Assembly (NCBI GenBank): GCA_964567755.1
Contig: CAZMNW010000047.1
Span: forward strand, 1 to 64,000
Direction of reading: 5' to 3'
Source of the DNA: DASRJW01 sp964567755
Lineage (GTDB): Bacteria > Krumholzibacteriota > Krumholzibacteriia > G020349025
Length of the DNA: 64,000 nt
How positions within the stretch are numbered: the first letter of the stretch is position 1; each line of letters begins with the position of its first letter. Positions 9,447-17,400 of the stretch are shown piece after piece. A model generated the notes under the pieces. It had not been told where the DNA came from. It did not search any database and was given only the letters and a program-made list of their open reading frames with translations. The translations under genes and the position numbers were made by a program.

Positions 9447-10468
9447 TCCCGGACATGTTGGAGCCCGCGCTGATCCGACGCTTGGAAACCGTGCTCGAGG
9501 GATTCGCGCGCCAGCGCATCGCGATCCTCGGCGACCTCGCGCTCGACGAGTTCGTCCATGGCCGCACCACGCGCGTCTCACGCGAAGCGCCAGTGCTCAT
9601 CCTGCGCCATCAGGGCACCGATCATTTGCCGGGATGCGCGGGCAATGCGGCACGCAACGTTGCGGCTCTCGGTGGCCAAGCGGTCGCGGTGGGTTTGCGG
9701 GGGGACGATGCCGCCGGCAAGACGCTGCAGGCGCTGCTCGACTGTGAGGGCATCGACACACGGCACCTGGTGACCGTGCCGCAGGGCATCACCTGGCGCA
9801 AGACTCGCTTCACCGCAGGCGATTTGCACACGGTCCAACAACAGGTGATGCGTTTGGATCACGACGCGCACTATCCAGATCCGGCAACTTGGCGTCCAGC
9901 GCTGCAAACAGCGGTGGATGCCGCTTTGGCCTCCGCCACGGGAATCCTCCTTTGCGACTACGGCGGTCTTGTGCTGGACGCGGTGACCCGTCCCTTCGTT
10001 CTTTCCCGCTGCAGGGCCGCCGGTGTTCCCGTCGTCGCCGACTCGCGTTATGCGCTGCAAGAGTTCGTCGGCATTGATTGCGCCACGCCGAACGAAACCG
10101 AAATCGAAGCGCTCCTGGGACGCGACCTGGGGGACGATGCTGCCGTCCTAGCCGCCGGCAGCGAGATGCAACGGCGACTGCAGTGCCCAGCGTTGATCGT
10201 GACGCGCGGGCGACTCGGAATGACGATTTTCGACGGCGCTGCGCCATGGCATCTGCCCGCCTTCGGTGCCGACGCGGTGGACGTTGCCGGCGCCGGCGAC
10301 ACGGTGGCGGCGACCGTGGTGCTGGCGCTCGCGTCCGGCGCCACGGTGCGCGACGCCGCCCGGCTGGCCAACTACGCCGCTTCGCGCGTGGTGCAGCAAC
10401 GCGGTCCCGCCGTCACCGATCGCGCTTGCGTGCTGGAGTGTTTGCACCGCGACACCGAACCCCGATGA
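9443..10468 (+). CDS. hldE1: D-glycero-beta-D-manno-heptose-7-phosphate kinase (HldE kinase domain as separate protein)
   Basis: A 341-aa PfkB/ribokinase-family sugar kinase matching the N-terminal half of E. coli HldE (RfaE). It phosphorylates heptose 7-phosphate at C1 on the way to ADP-heptose. Seen: LGDLALDEFVHG near the start, the substrate-binding GCAGNAARN segment, and the catalytic anion-hole motif VAGAGDT near residue 283. In enterobacteria the kinase is fused to an adenylyltransferase; here the second half is encoded by the next gene with a 4-nt overlap. Start ATG 9443 overlaps waaF; ATG 9455 is an alternative. GmhA and GmhB are not in the window. Confidence 0.88.
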   Translation: MIPDMLEPALIRRLETVLEGFARQRIAILGDLALDEFVHGRTTRVSREAPVLILRHQGTDHLPGCAGNAARNVAALGGQAVAVGLRGDDAAGKTLQALLDCEGIDTRHLVTVPQGITWRKTRFTAGDLHTVQQQVMRLDHDAHYPDPATWRPALQTAVDAALASATGILLCDYGGLVLDAVTRPFVLSRCRAAGVPVVADSRYALQEFVGIDCATPNETEIEALLGRDLGDDAAVLAAGSEMQRRLQCPALIVTRGRLGMTIFDGAAPWHLPAFGADAVDVAGAGDTVAATVVLALASGATVRDAARLANYAASRVVQQRGPAVTDRACVLECLHRDTEPR

Positions 10469-10947
10469 GACTCGAGCGCTATTTCGAGGACGTGGACGCC
10501 CTGGCGCAGCACCTGCGCCACCTCGGGCAGAGGCCTGTCGTCCTCGCCAACGGCTGTTTCGATGTTTTGCACGTGGGACACGTGCGCTATCTGCAGGCCG
10601 CGCGCGACGCCGGCGCACTGCTGGTTGTCGGCTTGAACGCCGATGCCTCGGTGCGCGCGCTCAAGGGCATGGGGCGTCCGCGAATCCCCGAACGCGAGCG
10701 CGCCGAGTTGTTGCTGGCGTTGCGCGCCGTGGACTTCGTCATTCGCTTCGAGGAACTCGACGCGAGCCGGCTGCTGCAAGTGCTGCGCCCCGCATTCCAT
10801 GCCAAAGGCACCGACTACAAGGTCGAGACCGTGCCCGAGTACGAGATTGCGCGGCAACTGGGCGTGCAGACGCTGGTCGTCGGCGATCCGAAGGACCATT
10901 CGAGCAGCGCATTGAATCACGATGGCGATCGAATCGAGCCCGGATGA
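10465..10947 (+). CDS. hldE2: D-glycero-beta-D-manno-heptose 1-phosphate adenylyltransferase (HldE nucleotidyltransferase domain)
   Basis: A 160-aa cytidylyltransferase-fold enzyme equivalent to the C-terminal domain of HldE; it forms ADP-D-glycero-beta-D-manno-heptose from heptose 1-phosphate and ATP. The nucleotide-binding HVGH motif (~36-39) follows ANGCFDVLH, and ERAELLLALRAVDFV and KGTDYKVE are family hallmarks. ATG 10465 overlaps the kinase stop by 4 nt and its own stop overlaps the next gene by 4 nt, so kinase, adenylyltransferase and glycosyltransferase are probably translated in fixed ratio. Confidence 0.9.
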   Translation: MRLERYFEDVDALAQHLRHLGQRPVVLANGCFDVLHVGHVRYLQAARDAGALLVVGLNADASVRALKGMGRPRIPERERAELLLALRAVDFVIRFEELDASRLLQVLRPAFHAKGTDYKVETVPEYEIARQLGVQTLVVGDPKDHSSSALNHDGDRIEPG

Positions 10948-12002
10948 GCGGCGACCCCAGACTCGAGGCCGCCGCGAGCCGTTGTCGTGGCGGCGGCAAG
11001 ATCCTGGTGACGCGCTTGCGCTTCATTGGCGACGTCGTGCTGTCGCTGCCGCTGGTGCAGGTGTTGCGACGTGCCTTTCCGGCCGCCGAATTGCATTATC
11101 TGGCGGAACCGGGCCCGCTCGAGATCCTGCGCGCACATCCGGACCTCGATCGTCTGTGGTGCGTCGAACGCACCGAGCGCGGTGCCTGGAAGATGGCGGC
11201 AGCTCTCCGACGCGAGCGTTTCGCTGTCGCCATCGATTTGCTGGCGAACCCGCGCAGCGCGTTGCTCACCTGGGCGACGCGGGCTCCGGTGCGTATCGGC
11301 GAGGCGCGTCGCCATCGGCGGCACTTGTTCACGCACGCACGCAACCTGCCGCGCGGCCGGAGCGCGCTCGCGCAGCATCTGGATGCCGCGGCACTTCTCG
11401 CCGTCACCCCGCTCGTTCCCGAGCGACCGCGCTTGTTCTTGACCCCGGCCGAAAGCGAAGCACCGGCAGCGGAGCTGGCACGGGTCTCGGCTGGCCGCAA
11501 GTCCGTGCTCATGCATTGGACGGCGACGCAACCCGCCAAGGAGTGGCCTCGGGCCGCCTCTGTCGAGCTCGTGCGGCGCCTGCACGCGCGGGGAATCCAC
11601 GTGGTCTTGTCGACAGCGCCGCACGGGCGCGAGCAGAGCGCCGCCATCAAAGCGGCGGTGCCGGGCGTGCAGGCACTGCCGGTGTTGCCTCTGCGCGCGC
11701 TCCTGGGTTGGATCGCAGCTGCCGATGCCATCGTCGCCGTCGACGGCGGCATCGTGCACGCGAGCGTGGGTCTCGGCCGGCCGACACTGGCGCTCTTCGG
11801 GCCGACGTCACCGCAGATCTGGTTTCCCTACGAGCCGTTCGGTCCCTTTCGCGTCTTGCATGCCGGCGTCGACTGCAGCGCCTGCGATCGCATGCAGTGT
11901 CCGAGCCAGGCCTGCATGGCAGCGCTCACCGTCCAAGACGTCGAAACCAACCTGCTGCAGCTCGTGCACGGGCTGCCGGCTGCGCGCGAGTGCGCGTCGT
12001 GA
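10944..12002 (+). CDS. Glycosyltransferase family 9 (heptosyltransferase-like)
   Basis: A 352-aa GT9 enzyme with the opening LVTRLRFIGDVVLSLPL and donor-site motif VAVDGGIVHASVGLGRPTL, where DSG becomes DGG. The C-terminal Cys cluster (DCSACDRMQCPSQAC) is common in WaaC/WaaF/WaaQ relatives. It probably adds heptose to the LPS core, but whether it is heptosyltransferase I, III or another family member cannot be settled from sequence reading. ATG 10944 overlaps the adenylyltransferase gene (ATGA), and the next gene overlaps its end. Confidence 0.8.
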   Translation: MSGDPRLEAAASRCRGGGKILVTRLRFIGDVVLSLPLVQVLRRAFPAAELHYLAEPGPLEILRAHPDLDRLWCVERTERGAWKMAAALRRERFAVAIDLLANPRSALLTWATRAPVRIGEARRHRRHLFTHARNLPRGRSALAQHLDAAALLAVTPLVPERPRLFLTPAESEAPAAELARVSAGRKSVLMHWTATQPAKEWPRAASVELVRRLHARGIHVVLSTAPHGREQSAAIKAAVPGVQALPVLPLRALLGWIAAADAIVAVDGGIVHASVGLGRPTLALFGPTSPQIWFPYEPFGPFRVLHAGVDCSACDRMQCPSQACMAALTVQDVETNLLQLVHGLPAARECAS

Positions 12003-13096
12003 ACGACGTAGCCTTGCTCCCCGTGCGTGGCAGCGTGCGGCGCATTCTCGTCCTGCGCCCGCGCGCGCTCGGAGACGTGCTGCTCGCGACGCCGGCATTG
12101 CGGGCGCTGAAGCACGGCTTTCCCGCCGTCGTACTGCACGTCGCCGTCGACGACGTGCTGGCGCCTGTCTTGCTCCGCAATCCGGACATCGACCGCTTGT
12201 GGCGTCTGCCGCGCCGCCTTTCCCGGGGGCGCGGCGCGTGGTGGGCTCTCGCTCGCGACCTTCGGCGACAGCACTTCGATCTGGTCATCGATCTGCACGG
12301 TTCGCCACGGACAGCCTTGCTGGCGCGCATTTCGGGCGCACGCAATCGTGTCGGTTACGCGCTGCGCGGCCGCGGTCGGCTGTACAACCTGCGCATAGGG
12401 CGCGACAGCGATCGTCGCGGCCGGCGCACCCTGCAGTACGCAGCGCGCGTGGGCCTGGACATCGCCGCGCGCTGCGGCGCGACCGGGCCCGCCTTGGGCG
12501 ACGATTCCCTCGTCTATGTCGCCGATGCCTCGATCGCCGCGCGCATGGCCCAGGTGGTGGAGCAAGAGCTGGGCACTGGACCGCGGGTGGCCTTGGCGCC
12601 GGCGGGCACCTGGCAGGCGAAGACGTACCCGCCTTCGGCCTGGGTGGAACTGGGGAATCGACTGGTGGCCGCCGGCTGCCGAGTCCTGTTGCTGTGGGGA
12701 CCCGGGGAACACGCGCTCGCCGCCCGTGTGCAGTCTGGGATGTCCATGCGCGCCTGTCTCGCGCCCGCCACGAGTGTGGATGAACTCGCAGGCATGCTGC
12801 GCCGGCTCGATCTCTTGATCTGCAACGATTCAGGCGTCAAGCACTTGGCCGTAGCCTGTGGAACACCGACGCTGACCATCCTGGGCCCCACCAACCCGAC
12901 CGCCTGGGTTCCTCCGCACGGTCCGCATTCCTGGGTCCGCGCCGGCGTGCCGTGCGCGGCATGCAACCTCACCCGGTGTCGACATCATCTTTGCATGCGC
13001 CTTCTCGCGCCCGAGGAGGTCGCTCGCCGGGCGCTCGGTTGCCTCGGACGCCCGCCGGGTTCCTTCGACGTGGAAGTGCGGCCCCTGCCCGAGTAA
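11999..13096 (+). CDS. Glycosyltransferase family 9 (heptosyltransferase-like)
   Basis: A 365-aa GT9 member, the last of the heptose operon. LVLRPRALGDVLLATPALRAL at the N-terminus and CNDSGVKHLAVACGTPTL near the C-terminus are the acceptor- and donor-side signatures; the tail repeats the Cys-rich pattern (PCAACNLTRC). The GTG at 11999 overlaps the preceding stop by 4 nt; GTG 11990 is an in-frame alternative. A role in LPS core assembly is inferred from the cluster. There is no clear terminator after its TAA. Confidence 0.82.
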   Translation: MNDVALLPVRGSVRRILVLRPRALGDVLLATPALRALKHGFPAVVLHVAVDDVLAPVLLRNPDIDRLWRLPRRLSRGRGAWWALARDLRRQHFDLVIDLHGSPRTALLARISGARNRVGYALRGRGRLYNLRIGRDSDRRGRRTLQYAARVGLDIAARCGATGPALGDDSLVYVADASIAARMAQVVEQELGTGPRVALAPAGTWQAKTYPPSAWVELGNRLVAAGCRVLLLWGPGEHALAARVQSGMSMRACLAPATSVDELAGMLRRLDLLICNDSGVKHLAVACGTPTLTILGPTNPTAWVPPHGPHSWVRAGVPCAACNLTRCRHHLCMRLLAPEEVARRALGCLGRPPGSFDVEVRPLPE

Positions 13097-13214
13097 CCTG
13101 GAGTGGTGGGTGCGATCCGGCTGCGGGAACGGGGAACGCGATGTCTCGATTGGGGATTGGAGCCATGGGGCGGAAGATGTGAGCCGAAGACGGGGCGGCG
13201 AGGAGGTGCTTGGC

Positions 13215-14054
13215 TTGCGGACGTGTGGGCTATTGCTTTTCGCGATCGCTGCGGGGAACCTCCCCAGCGCCCTACCCGCGCAGGCTCCGGAGGAATGCGG
13301 CACGATCGGGAAGATCCCCGATCCCATGCCGCCTCGCCTCCCGAGTCGGGTTGGCTTCGCTCCCGGCGAGCAGCTGGAATTCTCGGTCCAATACGGTCTG
13401 GTGACTGCGGGACGCGCCAGCCTGACCATCGACCCCATGATCCGGATGCGCGAAGGCCGTCCGACCTATCACTGCGTCACCACGGCGCGATCCAGCAAGG
13501 TGTTCTCGACCTTCTTCGAGGTGAACGACCGGGTCGAGTCGTTCCTGGACACGTTGCATCTGCGCTCCGTCCGCTTCGAGAAGCATCTGCGCGAAGGCAA
13601 GTACAACCACGATCTGTGGGTCGTGTTCGACCAGGAACGCCACCTGGCTTCGATCGACGGCAAACGCGAGTGTCAGGTGCTGGAACACGTCCAAGACGTC
13701 CTCTCGTCCTTCTACTACGTGCGCACCTTGGATCTTGCGGTCGGACAGTCCATCTACATCCCCAACCACGACAACGGCAAGAACTACGCCATGGAAGTCA
13801 AAGTGCACCGACGCGAGCGGATCACGGTGGACGCCGGTACGTTCGACTGTCTGGTGCTCGAGCCGATGCTGCTTGGCGAGGCCGTGTTCAAGCAGAAGGG
13901 GCGGCTCGAGGTGTGGATCACCGACGACGCCGTGCGCATGCCGGTGTTGATGAAATCGCAAGTGCTCGTCGGCGCCATCGCCGCGGTGCTCAACGAGTTT
14001 CGCCTCGGAGCCGGCGGCACCGTGCCCCCGGCCATGGTCTCGACGACAAGGTGA
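13215..14054 (+). CDS. DUF3108 family exported protein
   Basis: With TTG 13215 as start the protein (279 aa) begins MRTCGLLLFAIAAG and has a clear signal peptide ending near ALPAQA. That start has an ideal site, GAGGAGGTG at 13200-13208; longer starts (GTG upstream) would bury the signal sequence. The mature protein matches the DUF3108 pattern: FAPGEQLEFSVQYG near its beginning, a central SSKVFSTFFEVNDRVES segment, and a C-terminal GRLEVWITDDAVRMPV. DUF3108 proteins are envelope beta-rich proteins of unproven function. The DHS-like gene begins 4 nt after its stop, so the two are probably one operon. Confidence 0.75.
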   Translation: MRTCGLLLFAIAAGNLPSALPAQAPEECGTIGKIPDPMPPRLPSRVGFAPGEQLEFSVQYGLVTAGRASLTIDPMIRMREGRPTYHCVTTARSSKVFSTFFEVNDRVESFLDTLHLRSVRFEKHLREGKYNHDLWVVFDQERHLASIDGKRECQVLEHVQDVLSSFYYVRTLDLAVGQSIYIPNHDNGKNYAMEVKVHRRERITVDAGTFDCLVLEPMLLGEAVFKQKGRLEVWITDDAVRMPVLMKSQVLVGAIAAVLNEFRLGAGGTVPPAMVSTTR

Positions 14055-14058
14055 GGGA

Positions 14059-15042
14059 ATGTCGCGCTACGCCGAAATCGACCTGTCCCGGGTGAAGACG
14101 GTCAGCATCCACGAACGCGACAGCAAGGTGGGTGTCGAACAATTCGGCCGACCCGGGCCGTTGCCTGGGGCGGCGGCGTGGCTTTTGCGCTTGCCCGGGT
14201 TGCTGGCGGCAGAACATTTGCAGACGCTGGTGGCGCGGCTGCGCGCGGCCCGCCTGGCGGGGAAAACTCGGCTGTTCATGCTCGGCGGGCACGTGATGAA
14301 AACCGGCGTGTCGCCGTATCTCGTCGACCTCATGCATAGAGGTTTCATCACCCACCTGGCGAGCAATGGCTCCTGCACCATCCATGACGTGGAGGTCTCC
14401 TTGTTCGGTCGTACTTCGGAGGACGTGGCGGACACGTTGGAGCGCGGAATTTTCGGCATGGTGCGGGAGACCCCGGCGTTCATGTTCGAAGCCTTCCGCC
14501 ACGGCCGTGAACGCCAGGAAGGAATGGGGGAGTGCTTGGGACGCGCGCTCGACGAGGCCCAAGCACCGCATGGGCAGTCGAGCTTGCTGGCCCAAGCGTA
14601 CCGGGGCGGCATTCCCTTCACCGTGCACGTGTCGATCGGGGGCGATATTTTGCACCAGCACCCCGGCGCCTGTGGGGCCAGCATGGGAGAGTTGTCGCTG
14701 CGCGATTTTCGCATCCTGGCGGCTGCGCTCGGGGGGCTGGACCAAGGTGGCGTGGTGGTGAATCTCGGCTCCGCCGTGGTGATGCCGGAGGTTTTCCTCA
14801 AGGCCTTGACCGTGGCGCGCAATGTTCTGGGCCCGATCCGCGACTTCACGACCGCGAACCTGGACATGCTGCAGCATTACCGGCCGGCCGAAAATGTCCT
14901 CCGGCGTCCGACCCAGACGTCCGGCCGCGGACTCCCGATCATCGGCCACCACGAGATCCTGGTCCCCCTCCTGCACGCCCTCCTCACCGACGGCGAACCC
15001 GAACCCGCCGCGGCATCGGATGGTAGCGGCGAACTGACATGA
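14059..15042 (+). CDS. Deoxyhypusine-synthase-like protein of unknown function
   Basis: A 327-aa soluble protein. The segment LFMLGGHVMKTGVSPYLVDLM (~72-92), then THLASNGSCTIHDVEVSLFG and RTSEDVADTLERG, suggests a nucleotide-binding fold with glycine-rich loops; the pattern reminds me of bacterial proteins annotated as deoxyhypusine-synthase-like. Bacteria generally lack the eIF5A substrate, so a hypusination role should not be assumed. It starts 4 nt after the DUF3108 gene and ends about 25 nt before the promoter of the polysaccharide cluster. Family membership is from memory of motifs and is tentative; that it is a real gene is well supported by length and codon pattern. Confidence 0.6.
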   Translation: MSRYAEIDLSRVKTVSIHERDSKVGVEQFGRPGPLPGAAAWLLRLPGLLAAEHLQTLVARLRAARLAGKTRLFMLGGHVMKTGVSPYLVDLMHRGFITHLASNGSCTIHDVEVSLFGRTSEDVADTLERGIFGMVRETPAFMFEAFRHGRERQEGMGECLGRALDEAQAPHGQSSLLAQAYRGGIPFTVHVSIGGDILHQHPGACGASMGELSLRDFRILAAALGGLDQGGVVVNLGSAVVMPEVFLKALTVARNVLGPIRDFTTANLDMLQHYRPAENVLRRPTQTSGRGLPIIGHHEILVPLLHALLTDGEPEPAAASDGSGELT

Positions 15043-15067
15043 CCGAATGCCGAACCGGGGGAGTTGT

Positions 15068-15097
15068 TTGACAGGCAAATACTTGGGTTGATATACT
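15068..15097 (+). promoter_or_regulatory. Sigma70-type promoter of the polysaccharide cluster
   Basis: TTGACA (15068-15073) and TATACT (15092-15097) are separated by 18 nt. This is the closest match to the sigma70 consensus in the window. It lies about 180 nt upstream of the first sugar transferase, leaving room for a long 5' leader. Confidence 0.75.
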
Positions 15098-15278
15098 CCG
15101 CGACCGAAGCCGCTTCTCAAGGCGTTCCTCGGAGGTCCGCGAGCCCCCTTCGCTATCGAGTCTTTTGCCAGCGCCATGACCACGTCCCGCACGGTCGCCG
15201 TTCGTCGGTGAGCATGCGGGCCGAGTCGCGGTGTGACCGCGCATCGACCCAACAGCTTGTGTGAAGGAAGAAGGGCGC

Positions 15279-15986
15279 GTGTCCTCCGTTTCGAGGTTGC
15301 AGTCGCTGCCAGTGGAATCGGACTGTCCACGCCCGTCGGTGGTGCAGGCCGCGCCGGTTTGGCAGTTCGACCTGAGCGACCCACTCGCCTACCGGTTTGG
15401 CAAACGCCTCTTCGACCTGGTTTTCGCCGCCTGCGGCCTCGTCCTGCTCCTGCCGCTCCTGCCATTCGTGATCGCACTGATCAAGCTCGATTCGGCCGGA
15501 CCCGTGATTTTTGCGCAGCGGCGCGTCGGTCGCAACGGCCGACTGTTCACTTGCTACAAGTTCCGTTCAATGGTCCAGGACGCCGAGGCGATGAAGGTGG
15601 CTCTGGCGGGCCTCAACGAGGCATCCGGGCCTGCATTCAAGATCCGCGCTGACCCGCGCATCACGCGCGTCGGCTCGTTCTTGCGCCGCAGCAGTTTGGA
15701 CGAAGTGCCACAGCTCGTCTGTGTGCTGCGCGGCCACATGTCCATCGTCGGACCGCGGCCGCAAATCCCGGCCGAGGTCGCGTTGTACGCGCCGTGGCAC
15801 CGGCGCCGGCTCGAAATCAAGCCCGGCATCACCTGTCTGTGGCAAATCGCCGGTCGCAGTCATGTCGGCTTCGACGAATGGATGCGTCTCGACCTCGAAT
15901 ACCTGCGCCGGCGCAGCCTGACGTTCGACCTGTGGATCGTGTTGCATACGCTGCCGGCGGTGATCGCCCGCAAGGGCGCTTACTGA
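15279..15986 (+). CDS. Undecaprenyl-phosphate glycosylphosphotransferase (bacterial sugar transferase)
   Basis: A 235-aa monotopic phosphoglycosyltransferase that would prime a repeat unit by moving a sugar-1-phosphate onto undecaprenyl phosphate at the inner membrane. One hydrophobic segment (residues ~45-66) precedes the catalytic domain with family motifs: GPVIFAQRRVGRNG, CYKFRSM, RITRVGSFLRRSSLDEVPQL and MSIVGPRP, then KPGITCLWQIAGRS. The multi-helix N-terminal domain of WbaP-type enzymes is absent. GTG 15279 is preferred, with GAAGGAAGAAGG just upstream; GTG 15261 is in frame. The ATPase gene follows after 12 nt. Confidence 0.88.
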   Translation: MSSVSRLQSLPVESDCPRPSVVQAAPVWQFDLSDPLAYRFGKRLFDLVFAACGLVLLLPLLPFVIALIKLDSAGPVIFAQRRVGRNGRLFTCYKFRSMVQDAEAMKVALAGLNEASGPAFKIRADPRITRVGSFLRRSSLDEVPQLVCVLRGHMSIVGPRPQIPAEVALYAPWHRRRLEIKPGITCLWQIAGRSHVGFDEWMRLDLEYLRRRSLTFDLWIVLHTLPAVIARKGAY

Positions 15987-15998
15987 AACCGCGCGAGG

Positions 15999-17279
15999 AT
16001 GGCCGTGTACGAGAGCTACTATCGATTCGTCAAATCGCCCTTCCGGCTGGTCGCCGACCCGAGCATGCTGTTCGTGTCGGCGAGCGCGCGCGAAGGCTTG
16101 AGTCGACTCGAATATGCCGTGCGCGATGGCAAAGGCATCGTGGTCATGACGGGGGAGGTCGGCACCGGCAAGACGACACTCGTCAACCGCTGCCTCGATC
16201 AGGCGCGCGGCGACGTGCGGACCGCCTATCTGTTCAACCCCTCGCTGAGTGGCGCCCAACTGTTGCGCGCGCTTGCCGACGAACTGCACTGCGAGGTTCA
16301 AGGCGAGAGCAAGTTGGAGCTGACGCGCGCCCTCTATGACGACCTGTTGCGCCACCGCCAGGCAGGTCGCCGCACGGTGTTGTTCGTCGACGAGGCGCAG
16401 GTGCTATCGCCCGAGGCCCTGGAGGAGCTGCGACTGCTCACCAACCTCGAGACGCGCCACGAAAAACTGCTGCACATCGTGCTCGTGGCGCAGCCGGAGC
16501 TGCTCGCGCACCTCGAATCACACTCGCTCCGCCAGCTGCGGCAACGGGTCGAGCTCTTCATCCAACTCGGGCCCATGAGCCGCGAGGAGACCGGACAGTA
16601 CATCGAACATCGATTGCGCGTGGCCAACCCGGGACAACCCGTCGCCTTCACCTCCGAGGCCGCGCTGGTCATCCATCGATTGACGCGCGGGGTGCCGCGG
16701 GACATCAACAAGATCTGCGACGCGGCTCTCCTTGTCGCCTTCGTCGAGGAAACCGGCACGGTCACCACCAAGCATGTCCGCGAGGCCATGCGTACCATCG
16801 ATGCACGCGAAATGGGCTTGCGACTGCGCGGCACCCGACCTTTGGGCCCGTGGCAACGACTCTGGGTCGGGGCCGGCGCGGTCGTGGGCATCGCGGCAGT
16901 CACCCTGGCGGCCTTCACGGGAAGCCGTCCGTCGCGCTCGAGCGCGGGCACGAGCCCGTCCTTGGCGGGGATCGCATCCGCCACCCCCGCAGTGCCGCCG
17001 CGTCCCGCCGAGAAGATCCTCGTGCATCTGGCGTCGTACCAAGAGCGCCGCGAGGCCGAGGCCTTCGCACACACACTCCGGCTGCCCCCCGGCCGCCAGC
17101 TCTATCTGCAGAGCGCACTCTCGCGTGGTCGAGAATGGACCCGCGTTCTGGTTGGCGACTTCACGGATGCGGCCAACGCCGGCGACTTCGCGCGCGCCGA
17201 GCTGGCCAAGCGGACCTACGCATATGCGCAGCCCGTGCGTGTGCCGCCGGACGGGCTCGAGCGTTGGGAGGCGCCATGA
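15999..17279 (+). CDS. ExeA/GspA-like AAA ATPase with transmembrane helix and C-terminal SPOR-like domain
   Basis: The 426-aa protein begins YESYYRFVKSPFRLVADP, the typical opening of ExeA-like ATPases of secretion and exopolysaccharide loci. Walker A GEVGTGKTT (~52-60), Walker B VLFVDEAQ (~126-133) and a sensor region follow. A single transmembrane helix lies at ~286-306, then a Pro/Ser linker, then a ~75-residue C-terminal part starting EKILVHLASYQERREAEAFA that looks like a SPOR peptidoglycan-binding domain. It would sit in the inner membrane, ATPase inside and SPOR domain outside. It lies directly behind the priming transferase, so a role in polymer export or assembly is inferred. Confidence 0.8.
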   Translation: MAVYESYYRFVKSPFRLVADPSMLFVSASAREGLSRLEYAVRDGKGIVVMTGEVGTGKTTLVNRCLDQARGDVRTAYLFNPSLSGAQLLRALADELHCEVQGESKLELTRALYDDLLRHRQAGRRTVLFVDEAQVLSPEALEELRLLTNLETRHEKLLHIVLVAQPELLAHLESHSLRQLRQRVELFIQLGPMSREETGQYIEHRLRVANPGQPVAFTSEAALVIHRLTRGVPRDINKICDAALLVAFVEETGTVTTKHVREAMRTIDAREMGLRLRGTRPLGPWQRLWVGAGAVVGIAAVTLAAFTGSRPSRSSAGTSPSLAGIASATPAVPPRPAEKILVHLASYQERREAEAFAHTLRLPPGRQLYLQSALSRGREWTRVLVGDFTDAANAGDFARAELAKRTYAYAQPVRVPPDGLERWEAP

Positions 17280-17384
17280 TGCCACGCCAACACCCCATCC
17301 GGGTCTTTCCGGAGGCGCAGGTGGAGCCGCCACCGCAACAACGGGTTCGCTCCAGGACTTCCAGTGGTTGCGCGCAGAGGCGGG

Positions 17385-17393
17385 TGTTATAGT
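17385..17393 (+). promoter_or_regulatory. Extended -10 promoter just before the aminotransferase gene
   Basis: TGTTATAGT (17385-17393) is an extended -10 element with no convincing -35. The ATG is only 8 nt beyond it, which would place transcription start at or next to the start codon, i.e. a leaderless mRNA. The gene indeed lacks a ribosome binding site. Confidence 0.45.
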
Positions 17394-17400
17394 GTTGCCC

